Positions 43,874 to 52,730 of a stretch of DNA of 64,000 bases are shown here, piece after piece; positions within the stretch are counted from its first letter, which is position 1; every line of letters starts with the position of its first letter. Under the pieces are notes generated by a model, which was not told where the DNA came from, searched no databases, and was given only the letters and a program-made list of their open reading frames with translations. Origin of the DNA: Hyphomicrobiales bacterium (GTDB lineage: Bacteria > Pseudomonadota > Alphaproteobacteria > Rhizobiales > Rhizobiaceae); contig UCNE01000006.1 of assembly GCA_900473685.1 (NCBI GenBank), positions 1-64,000 of the forward strand. Direction: 5' to 3'. The position numbers and the translations under genes are program-made.

Positions 43874-46800
43874 ATGAATCGTTTGCCCCGTTTTCTAAAG
43901 ATCGCGCTGCGTTGGCTGGCTTATGGCACAGGCTTTGCCTTGGTCGCCCTCGTGCTCCTGGTGCTTTTCGCAGGCTTTACCGCGCCCGGTGCGCGCTTTG
44001 TCGCCGCGATGATCGAGAAATATGCCTCGACGCCAGACCAGATCGTTCGCATCAACGACCCGAGTGCACTGCTCACCGGTGATTTCAAGGCTTCGAGTGT
44101 AACGCTGTTCGACAGCAAGGGCGTCTATGCGGAAATCCGCGAAGTCGCCATCGACTGGTCCCCCACCGCCCTTTTCTCGAAACGCTTCGATGCCGCAAAA
44201 CTGTCGGCCGGATCCGTGCGCCTCGAACGGCTGCCTATCCCTTCGCAGGAAACCAAGGAAGTCCGCAAGACCTTTGCCCTGCCGCTTGAAGTCAAGATCG
44301 ACGCTTTCGATTTTGAGGAAATCATCATCGGCAAGGAGATTGCCGGCGCCGATCAGTTCCTCAATGCGCAGGGTAAGCTGAACGCGACCAATGCCAGCAT
44401 TGCCGCTGCCCTTTCGGTGGCACAGCGCGACCGGCCGGACGCCAAGGCCATCGCCGATATCATCTTCAATCCGGCAAACGACGAACTGAAGCTGGAAACC
44501 ACCATCGAGGAACCGAAGGGCGGGCTGCTTGCCAAGGCCATGCGTCTGCCTGGCGAACCGGCAGTCCGCATTGCCGTGACGGGTGACGGTCCGCTGACAA
44601 GATGGACGGGCAAGGCAACCGCGGCCCTGGACGGCCGCGAGGTTCTGAAGGTGGACGGCGAACATACGCTTGCTCCGGATGGCTTTCGCACCATGGCGCT
44701 CAAGGGTGGCGGCACGTTCCGCGATCTCCTGCCTGCTGCTTTCCGGCCGCTGTTCGAAGGCACCACCGATATCGACCTGTCTGCGGCGCTCGACGGCACG
44801 ACCATGCGTATCCAGCGCGGCAAATTCACGACCGCGGCTTTCGCGTTTTCCGCCTCTGGGACCTACAGCACTCTGGGACAAAACGACCTGCAGGCAAGTC
44901 TGACCGGCACGAATGGTCCGATCGACTTCCGGCTGCCGCTGGCAAAGGGCGAAGCGCAACTGTCAATCAACAATGCCAGCATCTCGCTGATAGGCGAGGC
45001 TCAGACGGCAGTGCTGGATATCGGCGCCGACATCGGCAAGGCAACCTTGCCGCAGGGCGAAATCGACGCGATCAAGCTGCATGCCTTCAGCGATGGCTTC
45101 AATCTTTCCACCAAGACCGGCCCCCTAAAGACCACCGTCGAAACCGGCGCGACCCGTTTTGTCAGCGCCGATATCGACCGGCTCGTCCATGGACCGGTGA
45201 AAATCGACGGCACATTGTCCGTCACCCCTGAAACGGTCTCCTTCGATCCGCTGACGCTGGAAAGCGCCAGTATCGGCGGAACGCTGACCGGCTCCTACAC
45301 CATTGCCGAAAACACGCTCGCCACCGGCATCAAGCTCTTTGCCTTGCCTGCCGTGCTGCCCCCGGCGCTGGCGGAAAAATTCGACACGACCATCGCTATG
45401 ACAGGCAATCTTGGCACCGGCGCAAACGGCAGCGTGACCGTCAGCGATCTCGCCCTCAAGTCCGGAACGATCGAGGCGGCCGGATCGGCGGCACTCGAAA
45501 CCGGAAACCTGACGGCAGCGGTCAGCGGCACCGTTCCCGAACTCGGCAAGTTTCTTGCCGACGCCAAGGGTGCCGCCAATTTCAAGGCGGATGTCAGCGG
45601 CCCGCTCGATGCTTTGGCCATCAAGGCCGAGGTAACGGCAAACGGTGCAACACTTGCCGGACGCGCGCTCAACAGTCTCGCCGTCAATGCCGATGCCACC
45701 GTCGGCCAGAATGGCCCGAACGCAACCGTGACCGCAACGGGTACGCTGGATGGACAGGCGATCAATGCCAAGGCCGAGATCGCCTCTGCCAAGGGTGCCA
45801 CCAGCCTTCCTTCGATCGAGGCAACGATCGGCCAGAACACGCTAACCGGTGCGCTCGACCTGACGGAAGACTTCCAGCCGAATGGTTCTCTTGCCTTCAA
45901 CCTTCCCGATCTCGGGCTGCTCGCCGCCATGGCTGGGCAGAACGCGTCCGGTGATCTCGCCGGAACAGCCAGCATCAAGTCCGAAAATGGGGTGACGTCG
46001 GTTGCAGTCAAGGCCAATGGCTCGGGCATCACCCGCGGCGACCTGGTGATCAGCAGGCCCGCCGCCGACATCACCATTGCCGATCTGAAGGCTTTGGCGA
46101 TCAAGGGTGCAGTAACGGTGGAAGAGGTCAAACAGGGTGATACCCGTCTGGCCAGCCTCAAGCTCGGCTTCGAACAGCAGGGACCGAAAACGAACTTCAC
46201 GCTCGATGGCGCCTATGACGCCGCCCCCTTGACGGCGCGCGGCGATCTGCAGAGTGCTAGCGGCAAGACGACGATCAATCTCCAGTCGTTTGCGGCCGCA
46301 CCGAAGAAAATCCCGTTGCAACTCGCGGCCCCGACGACGATTACGATCGAAAACGGCGCCGTCAATCTGCAACAGTTGGCAATCGCCGCATCCGGCGGCA
46401 CGGTGACGCTGAATGGCAGTGCCGGTGAAAAGCTCGATGTGACCGCGACGCTGGCGGGCATCGACGCGCGTCTGCCGCTCGAGAATGGCGAGGCGCATGT
46501 CGTGCTCGATACGGGCACCGCCTCCATCACCGGCAGCATGCAGGCGGCCGTGCTGGACGTCCGGGCCGATGTCGGTCAACTGGCCCTGCCGCAGGGCCGG
46601 CTTGAGGCGATCAGGCTGACGGCCCAGAGTGATGCGTTCAACCTGTCGACCCAGACAGGCCTGATCAAAACCCGTATCGAGACCGGCAACATGCAGTTGA
46701 CGAGCGCCGATCTCGACAGGCTGGTTAAGGGGCCGCTCAAGATCGAAACGGTTCTGGATGTGTCGCCGGAACGGATCGGCTTCGATCCCGTCACCATCGA

Positions 46801-49597
46801 CAGCAGCAATCTCGGCGGCACCGTGAATGGCTCATTCGAGATTCCGGCAAAATCTCTGAATGCCGGGTTCAATCTGTCCCTCCTTCCGGCTGGTCTGCCA
46901 ACGTCCCTCTCCGCCAAGTTCGACACACCGGTCACGTTATCAGGCATGGTGACCACCGGCGCGGATGGTGCGGTTGATATCAGCAGGCTGGCCGTTGGTT
47001 CCGGTACGATCCAGGCCGCAGGCTCGCTCGGTCTCAAGGATGGAGCACTGACGGCCGCCCTCACCGGCACGCTGCCCGATCTCGGCAAGGTCTTGGCGGA
47101 TGCCAGTGGTATCGCCGACTTCAAGGTCGATGCCATCGGCCCGCTCGACAATCTCGGCATCAAGGCGGAAGTCACCTCAAGCGGCGCAACGCTGGCCGGA
47201 CGGACGCTGAGCGATCTTCAATTGACTGCCGATGCGACCGCGAATCCGAAAAACCCGCAGGCAAAGATCAAGGCCACCGGCGCCCTCGGCGGCCAGGCGA
47301 TCAACGTCAATGCCGATCTGGTATCCGAGGAGGGGCGCACCAGCCTTCCGGTTCTTCAGGTGCAGGTCGGCGACAACAAGCTGAACGGCAAGATCCAGTT
47401 CACCACCGATTTCCTGCCGCAGGGTAATATCGACTTCACCTTCCCCGATGTCGGCCTGCTGGCTGCCATAGCAGGCGAGAAAGCCTCCGGCGACATGGCC
47501 GGATCGGCCTCGATCAACAGCGACGGCGGCAAGACCTCGATTGCGTTGAAGGCCAGCGGCTCGGGCATCAAGCGCGGCGATCTTATCATCACCAAGCCGG
47601 TCGCTGATATCACCATCGCCGACCTCAAGGCCTTGGCGATCAAGGGCAATCTCTCCGTCGAGGCCTTCGCGCAAGGTCAAAACCGCGTCAATGGCCTGAA
47701 GCTCGACTTCACCCAGCAGGCCGGAAAGACCGATGTGACGCTGGATGGCCAGTACGACGGAGCGCCGCTCAACCTGCGCGCCGCTATCGAGACAGCAAAC
47801 GGCAAGACCACCGTCAACCTGGTATCGTTCTCGGCAACCCCGCGAAAAATCCCGGTGACGCTGTCCGCACCAACGACCATCACTATCGAAAACAGCACGG
47901 TCCGACTTCAGAAACTGGCGATTGGCGCCTCTGGCGGCACGATCGCGGTGACCGGCTCGGCAGGAGACAAGCTGGATCTCGATGTCAATCTCAATGCCTT
48001 GCCCGCAAGCCTCGCCAACACATTCGTGCCGTCGCTCGGGGCAGACGGCGCCATCAGCGGCAAGGTTGATGTCACCGGAACTGCGGTAGCGCCCGCTGTC
48101 GCCTACGATCTGCGCTGGGCGAACGCCGCAGTCGCGCAGGCGAAATCCGCCGGCGTCGGCGCCCTCGATATCGCGGCGAAAGGTCAGTTTGCCAACAACA
48201 TCGTGACACTCGACACCACCATCAACGGCGCAGGCGGCCTTGGCTTCAAGGGCAATGGCAAAGTCGGCATCACCGGCAACAAGCCGATCGACATGAAGGT
48301 TTCGGGCAATCTGCCCTTCGGCCTCGCCGCCAATCTTCTGGCCGAGCAGGGCTTCACCCTGACCGGCGCCGCCAATGTCGATCTCTCCATCACTGGTGCC
48401 GCAACGGCGCCGCAGGTGACCGGAACGATCTCCACGTCGGGCGCGCGCCTCGTCGATGTCCGCCGCAATCTCGCGATCACCGATCTCACTGCCAACGTTG
48501 CGCTCGATGGCAAGCAGGCAAACATCCAGAAGCTTTCCGGCAAACTCGCCAGCGGCGGCACGCTTGATGTCACCGGCACGGTTGGTATTGCCCCCGGCTC
48601 CGGCTCCGGCTCCGGCTTCCCGGCGGACCTTGCCATCCGCCTTGCCAATGCGACCTATGTCGATGGCAGCCTGTTCACAGCCAGCATCGATGGCGCGATG
48701 ACCCTCAAGGGCTCGCTAACCGCAACGCCGGTGCTGGGCGGAAAGGTCACCATCCACAAGGCCTCGATCACCATTCCGGAAAAGCTGCCGGCGTCGCTGT
48801 CCGAGATCAACATCAAGCACAAGAATGCCCCGGCCAAGGTCAGGCAGATGCAGGCGGATGTCAGCAAGGACACGGCCAGCGGCGGTAGCACCAAGAGCGG
48901 TGGCATTGCCTTTGACCTGGCGGTCAGCGCTCCCAGCAAGCTGTTTGTGCGTGGCCGCGGCATCGATGCCGAGCTTGGCGGTGACCTGACCATCCGCGGA
49001 ACGGCTGCCGAACCGGCGGTATCGGGTGGTTTCGAAATGCGGCGCGGCCGGCTGGAAATTCTCGGCAAGCGCCTCAATTTCGCCGATGGCACGATCAGCT
49101 TCGGCGGCAATCTTGTGCCCACCCTCGATCTCGACGCAACCTCCACCGCCGGATCAACGACGGTTACCGTCAATGTTGCCGGTCCGGCCAACAATCCGGC
49201 CATCACCTTCTCCTCGTCGCCGGCTCTGCCGCAGGACGAAATCCTGGCGCAGCTGATCTTCAACCGGTCGCTGTCCAATCTTTCCGCCTTGCAGATCGCC
49301 CAGCTGGCGGCCGCCGTCAGCGAACTGGCCGGCGGCGGATCCAACTCGCTGTTGAGCGGCCTGCGCAACAAACTCGGTGTCGACGATCTCGACGTTTCGA
49401 CGGATGCGACCGGCGGCGCCACGGTGACGGCCGGAAAGTACCTCAACGACCGGACCTATCTCGAACTGCAATCGGGCTCGGAGGCCGGCGGCGGCAAGGC
49501 AATCATCAATCTCGATGTCGGCCGCGGCGTCAAACTGCGCGGCGAGGCCGGCGCCAGTGGCGCCGGCGGCGGAATTTTCTATGAGAAGGAATATTGA
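43874..49597 (+). CDS. tamB: TamB, inner-membrane anchored translocation/assembly protein
   Basis: 1907-residue AsmA-like bridge protein. A single N-terminal membrane anchor (WLAYGTGFALVALVLLVLF, about residues 15-40) is followed by long repetitive beta-rich sequence spanning the periplasm, then the conserved C-terminal TamB domain (about 1560-1907), with GRLEILGKRLNFADGTISFG, LPQDEILAQLIFNRSLSNLS and the end GGGIFYEKEY. It partners TamA. The protein is much longer than the E. coli one (about 1260 residues), largely because residues of about 353-865 and 866-1378 are a tandem duplication. The same frame is open throughout, so the duplication is intact. Confidence 0.95.
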   Translation: MNRLPRFLKIALRWLAYGTGFALVALVLLVLFAGFTAPGARFVAAMIEKYASTPDQIVRINDPSALLTGDFKASSVTLFDSKGVYAEIREVAIDWSPTALFSKRFDAAKLSAGSVRLERLPIPSQETKEVRKTFALPLEVKIDAFDFEEIIIGKEIAGADQFLNAQGKLNATNASIAAALSVAQRDRPDAKAIADIIFNPANDELKLETTIEEPKGGLLAKAMRLPGEPAVRIAVTGDGPLTRWTGKATAALDGREVLKVDGEHTLAPDGFRTMALKGGGTFRDLLPAAFRPLFEGTTDIDLSAALDGTTMRIQRGKFTTAAFAFSASGTYSTLGQNDLQASLTGTNGPIDFRLPLAKGEAQLSINNASISLIGEAQTAVLDIGADIGKATLPQGEIDAIKLHAFSDGFNLSTKTGPLKTTVETGATRFVSADIDRLVHGPVKIDGTLSVTPETVSFDPLTLESASIGGTLTGSYTIAENTLATGIKLFALPAVLPPALAEKFDTTIAMTGNLGTGANGSVTVSDLALKSGTIEAAGSAALETGNLTAAVSGTVPELGKFLADAKGAANFKADVSGPLDALAIKAEVTANGATLAGRALNSLAVNADATVGQNGPNATVTATGTLDGQAINAKAEIASAKGATSLPSIEATIGQNTLTGALDLTEDFQPNGSLAFNLPDLGLLAAMAGQNASGDLAGTASIKSENGVTSVAVKANGSGITRGDLVISRPAADITIADLKALAIKGAVTVEEVKQGDTRLASLKLGFEQQGPKTNFTLDGAYDAAPLTARGDLQSASGKTTINLQSFAAAPKKIPLQLAAPTTITIENGAVNLQQLAIAASGGTVTLNGSAGEKLDVTATLAGIDARLPLENGEAHVVLDTGTASITGSMQAAVLDVRADVGQLALPQGRLEAIRLTAQSDAFNLSTQTGLIKTRIETGNMQLTSADLDRLVKGPLKIETVLDVSPERIGFDPVTIDSSNLGGTVNGSFEIPAKSLNAGFNLSLLPAGLPTSLSAKFDTPVTLSGMVTTGADGAVDISRLAVGSGTIQAAGSLGLKDGALTAALTGTLPDLGKVLADASGIADFKVDAIGPLDNLGIKAEVTSSGATLAGRTLSDLQLTADATANPKNPQAKIKATGALGGQAINVNADLVSEEGRTSLPVLQVQVGDNKLNGKIQFTTDFLPQGNIDFTFPDVGLLAAIAGEKASGDMAGSASINSDGGKTSIALKASGSGIKRGDLIITKPVADITIADLKALAIKGNLSVEAFAQGQNRVNGLKLDFTQQAGKTDVTLDGQYDGAPLNLRAAIETANGKTTVNLVSFSATPRKIPVTLSAPTTITIENSTVRLQKLAIGASGGTIAVTGSAGDKLDLDVNLNALPASLANTFVPSLGADGAISGKVDVTGTAVAPAVAYDLRWANAAVAQAKSAGVGALDIAAKGQFANNIVTLDTTINGAGGLGFKGNGKVGITGNKPIDMKVSGNLPFGLAANLLAEQGFTLTGAANVDLSITGAATAPQVTGTISTSGARLVDVRRNLAITDLTANVALDGKQANIQKLSGKLASGGTLDVTGTVGIAPGSGSGSGFPADLAIRLANATYVDGSLFTASIDGAMTLKGSLTATPVLGGKVTIHKASITIPEKLPASLSEINIKHKNAPAKVRQMQADVSKDTASGGSTKSGGIAFDLAVSAPSKLFVRGRGIDAELGGDLTIRGTAAEPAVSGGFEMRRGRLEILGKRLNFADGTISFGGNLVPTLDLDATSTAGSTTVTVNVAGPANNPAITFSSSPALPQDEILAQLIFNRSLSNLSALQIAQLAAAVSELAGGGSNSLLSGLRNKLGVDDLDVSTDATGGATVTAGKYLNDRTYLELQSGSEAGGGKAIINLDVGRGVKLRGEAGASGAGGGIFYEKEY
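44930..48008 (+). repeat. Two tandem copies of a 1.54-kb coding repeat inside tamB
   Basis: Copy 1 spans about 44930-46468 and copy 2 about 46469-48008. Matching blocks occur in the same order: LPQGEIDAIKL / LPQGRLEAIRL; FNLSTKTGPLKT / FNLSTQTGLIKT; SADIDRLVHGPVKI / SADLDRLVKGPLKI; VTANGATLAGRAL / VTSSGATLAGRTL; ADITIADLKALAIKG in both; APTTITIEN in both. Offset about 1,536-1,539 bases. The protein similarity is high but diverged, so it is an old duplication. Confidence 0.88.
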
Positions 49598-49630
49598 GCA
49601 GCGCCTGAAGGCGCGCTCAAATCGCCAAGC

Positions 49631-50074
49631 TTAGGCGGCAGCAGAAATCTTGCTGGTCTTCAAGAGAATGTTCGTCTCCGTCAGGTTGATCCCGTCGATC
49701 AGCCGGATGAGCCGCAGCGTTTCGTCGAAGGTGCCGAGATCCTTGTCTTCAAGTTCAGCAATAAAATCCCAGCGGCCATTGGTCGAATGCAGCGCCCGTA
49801 CCTGCGGCATACCGCGCAGCTGTGTAGCGACGCGATCGGCCATCTTTCCGTGAATTTCGATCATGACGATGGCACGCACGCCGCTGCCGGAAAGCTCCGC
49901 TCCCGTGCGGATGGTGAATGCGGCGATCGTGCCGGATGCCACCAGCCGGTCGATGCGGGCCGCTACCGTCGCGCGCGACGCGCCTGTGGTGGCGGCAAGG
50001 GCTGAGACGGGTGTGCGGGCATTGTGGCGCAGCGCGCTGATCAGGGAATGGTCGAGACCATCGAGACTTATCAT
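49631..50074 (-). CDS. Lrp/AsnC family regulator (probable arginine-catabolism regulator)
   Basis: 147-residue DNA-binding regulator of the Lrp/AsnC family. The N-terminal helix-turn-helix is LISALRHNARTPVSALAA then ASRATVAARIDRLVASGTI (about residues 8-50). The C-terminal RAM ligand-binding domain covers about 65-140, with GIN in RLIDGINLTETNILL. It is divergent from rocF, and the shared 138-base intergenic region carries a two-copy direct repeat suited to Lrp-type binding. I infer that it activates or represses arginase in response to arginine or ornithine. The start at 50074 has CGGA at good spacing. An in-frame GTG at 50089 has none. Confidence 0.88.
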   Translation of the reverse strand: MISLDGLDHSLISALRHNARTPVSALAATTGASRATVAARIDRLVASGTIAAFTIRTGAELSGSGVRAIVMIEIHGKMADRVATQLRGMPQVRALHSTNGRWDFIAELEDKDLGTFDETLRLIRLIDGINLTETNILLKTSKISAAA

Positions 50075-50112
50075 TTTGTCTATCCGCACTTCTCATAGTG
50101 TCAATTATTGCA

Positions 50113-50143
50113 ATCTATTTGCCAGTTTTCCATCTATTTGCCA
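50113..50143. promoter_or_regulatory. Direct-repeat operator candidate between the Lrp gene and rocF
   Basis: ATCTATTTGCCA occurs exactly twice, at 50113-50124 and 50132-50143, 19 bases start to start (close to two DNA turns). The pair sits between the divergent regulator and rocF. Two sites on one DNA face fit binding by an Lrp dimer of dimers. Confidence 0.55.
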
Positions 50144-50212
50144 ACGAACAAACCCGTATAATCCGCGCACAAACCGGGCAAACCGGCATCACGCGAACTT
50201 GCGGGGAAGACC

Positions 50213-51148
50213 ATGGCAGAATCCAACAAGAACATCGTACTCATCGGCGCACCGCTCGAAGAAGGCTCCGGCCGGCGTGGTGCTGCAATGGGTCCCGCAG
50301 CCCTGCGCATTGCAGGTCTCGACACCATTCTGGCTGGCCTCGGCCACAGTGTCACCGACGACGGCGACCTGAAGCCTTTGCCCGCACGCGACCTTCCCAA
50401 TCATCCGAAGGCCAACAATCTGCAGATCGTCGCCGCGATCACCCGCGCACTCGACGAATCGGTGCATCAGGCTGCCCGCTCCGGCAAGTTCCCGGTCATC
50501 CTCGGTGGCGATCACGCCCTGTCGATGGGCTCGGTCTCCGGCATGGCGCGCTATGCCGCCGAACAGAACCGCCCGCTCTTCGTGCTCTGGCTCGATGCCC
50601 ATGCCGATTTCAATTCGCCGGCAACCTCCCCTTCAGGCAATATGCACGGCATGCCGGTGGCTTTCTTCTGCGGCCAGGCCGAGTTCGCACCGATCCTCGA
50701 CAAGGACCGTCCGATGGTCGATCCGAAGAACGTCTTCCAGGTCGGTATCCGCTCAGTCGATGACCGCGAGCGTGAGGAAATCGCCGAACATGGCGTCAAT
50801 GTCTATGACATGCGCGCCATCGATGAGACCGGCATGGCCCATATCATGCACGAGATCATCGCCAAGATTAAAGCCGCCAACGGCCTGTTGCATGTCAGCC
50901 TCGACGTCGATTTCCTCGACCCGGAACTGGCGCCTGGCGTCGGGACCACGGTTCCCGGTGGCGCGACATTCCGCGAAGCGCATCTGATCATGGAAATGCT
51001 CTGCGACAGCGGCCTCGTCTCATCGCTCGATCTGGTCGAACTGAACCCATTCCTTGACGACCGCGGCAAGAGCGCCCGCATTCTCGTCGAGCTGACCGCA
51101 AGCCTGTTTGGCCGCCGCATTCTCGACCGGCCGACCCGCAGCGCCTGA
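50213..51148 (+). CDS. rocF: Arginase
   Basis: 311-residue Mn-dependent enzyme cleaving L-arginine to ornithine and urea. All metal-binding motifs are present: [23 protein letters not shown] and [20 protein letters not shown], with [17 protein letters not shown] at the C-terminus. Normal length. The start at 50213 is preceded by GGGGAAG. rocD follows 28 bases later, so the two form an operon that converts arginine to glutamate semialdehyde. Divergent from a likely Lrp-type regulator. Confidence 0.97.
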   Translation: MAESNKNIVLIGAPLEEGSGRRGAAMGPAALRIAGLDTILAGLGHSVTDDGDLKPLPARDLPNHPKANNLQIVAAITRALDESVHQAARSGKFPVILGGDHALSMGSVSGMARYAAEQNRPLFVLWLDAHADFNSPATSPSGNMHGMPVAFFCGQAEFAPILDKDRPMVDPKNVFQVGIRSVDDREREEIAEHGVNVYDMRAIDETGMAHIMHEIIAKIKAANGLLHVSLDVDFLDPELAPGVGTTVPGGATFREAHLIMEMLCDSGLVSSLDLVELNPFLDDRGKSARILVELTASLFGRRILDRPTRSA

Positions 51149-51176
51149 GCCAATAACAAAAGCCACTGGAGGACCC

Positions 51177-52382
51177 ATGAACACGACAAACGCACTGATC
51201 GAAACCGAATACCGGCTGGGCGCACATAACTACAAGCCGATCGACGTCGTCTTGTCGCGCGGTGAAGGCGTCTATGTCTGGGACCTCGACGGCAATCGCT
51301 ACCTCGATTGCCTGTCGGCCTATTCCGCTGTCAACCAGGGCCATTGCCACCCCAAAATCCTGGCGGCGATGATGGAGCAGGCGCAAAAGCTGACACTGAC
51401 CTCGCGCGCCTTCCGCAACGACCAGCTGGCGCATTTCTACGAGGAACTTGCAGCGCTGACCGGCAGCCACAAGATCCTGCCGATGAACTCCGGCGCCGAA
51501 GCCGTCGAGACCGCCGTCAAGGCGGTGCGCAAATGGGGCTACGAGGTCAAAGGCGTCGCGGAAAACAAGGCGGAGATCATCGTCTGCTCCAACAACTTCC
51601 ACGGCCGCACCATGGGTATTGTCGGTTTCTCGACAGACCCGGATGCCCGCTCCGGCTTCGGTCCGTTCGCACCGGGCTTCAAGACTGTTCCGTTTGGCGA
51701 TATCGAAGCGTTTCGCGCCGCGATCAACGAGAACACCGTCGCCTTCCTGATCGAACCGATCCAGGGCGAAGCGGGCGTGATGATCCCGCCGCAGGGCTAT
51801 TTCCCGGAAGTTCGCGCGCTCTGCTCCAAGCATGGCATCACGCTGATCCTCGATGAAATCCAGACCGGCCTCGGCCGCACCGGCAAGCTGCTCGCCGAAG
51901 AGCATGAAGGCATAGAAGCCGACGTGACGCTGATCGGCAAGGCACTGTCCGGCGGCTTTTATCCCGTCTCGGCCGTTCTTTCGAATTCCGAGGTGCTCGG
52001 CGTCCTGCAGCCCGGCCAGCATGGCTCGACCTTCGGCGGCAACCCGCTGGCTTGCGCCATTGCCCGCGCTTCGCTGAAGGTCCTGACGGAAGAAGACATG
52101 ATCGGCAACTCGGCCCGCATGGGCGAGCGTTTCCAGGCCGGCCTCAAGGACATCCGCTCCAACATCATCAAGGACGTTCGCGGCCGTGGGCTGATGCTGG
52201 CCGTCGAACTGGTTCCCGAAGCCGGCGGCGCCCGCAAATATTGCGAAGCGCTGAAGGAGCGCGGCATCCTGGCAAAGGACACCCATGGTGACACGATCCG
52301 CATCGCGCCGCCACTGGTCATCACGGCTGATCAGGTGGATTGGGCGGTCGAGCAATTCGCCGGCGTTTTGACGGCGCAGTAA
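51177..52382 (+). CDS. rocD: Ornithine aminotransferase
   Basis: 401-residue PLP-dependent class III aminotransferase that converts ornithine plus 2-oxoglutarate to glutamate 5-semialdehyde and glutamate. It has [67 protein letters not shown], the PLP lysine in [17 protein letters not shown] and [15 protein letters not shown]. The ATG at 51177 is preceded by GGAGGACC. The longer frame to 51108 overlaps rocF. With rocF it forms the arginase route for arginine nitrogen. The product is further oxidised to glutamate or proline by enzymes outside this window. Confidence 0.97.
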   Translation: MNTTNALIETEYRLGAHNYKPIDVVLSRGEGVYVWDLDGNRYLDCLSAYSAVNQGHCHPKILAAMMEQAQKLTLTSRAFRNDQLAHFYEELAALTGSHKILPMNSGAEAVETAVKAVRKWGYEVKGVAENKAEIIVCSNNFHGRTMGIVGFSTDPDARSGFGPFAPGFKTVPFGDIEAFRAAINENTVAFLIEPIQGEAGVMIPPQGYFPEVRALCSKHGITLILDEIQTGLGRTGKLLAEEHEGIEADVTLIGKALSGGFYPVSAVLSNSEVLGVLQPGQHGSTFGGNPLACAIARASLKVLTEEDMIGNSARMGERFQAGLKDIRSNIIKDVRGRGLMLAVELVPEAGGARKYCEALKERGILAKDTHGDTIRIAPPLVITADQVDWAVEQFAGVLTAQ

Positions 52383-52432
52383 CCGGCAAGCCGGGGTTTC
52401 TGCAGCCCCAGAATGTACCTATAATACGAACC

Positions 52433-52457
52433 AATACCCGGCGTTGCGCCGGGTATT
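52433..52457 (+). terminator. Terminator of the rocF-rocD operon
   Basis: AATACCCGGCG and CGCCGGGTATT, an 11-bp perfect stem with a 3-base loop, about 50 bases after the rocD stop. The T-run after it is weak (GTCATTTGTC). Confidence 0.7.
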
Positions 52458-52730
52458 GTCATTTGTCATATTTATTCCGGAACACGTTCGAAAACCGGCA
52501 AATCTTAAATATCTATTGAAGTTTTAACCCCTAGATATTGCCATCGCGACCGGTCTGAACCGGAGCATGACGCTTTCGCGCAACGCCGGTTACCCGGCAT
52601 GACCTGACGGCACCGGCGCAAGCGACGGTATCGTTCGCTAACTGCCCGTATTCCCATTCAGTAAACCGCCCCTATTGCGCGGCGCGTAGCCGCGCGCGTT
52701 GCAAAACCGTGCGCACAAGGACCGATAGCC
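52458..52730. other. Upstream region of the chemoreceptor gene
   Basis: 273 bases without a gene. An AT-rich part (52500-52545) is followed by a GC-rich part with a stem-loop GCGCGGC / GCCGCGC near 52677-52698, just before the chemoreceptor start. No promoter motif could be assigned with confidence. Confidence 0.4.
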
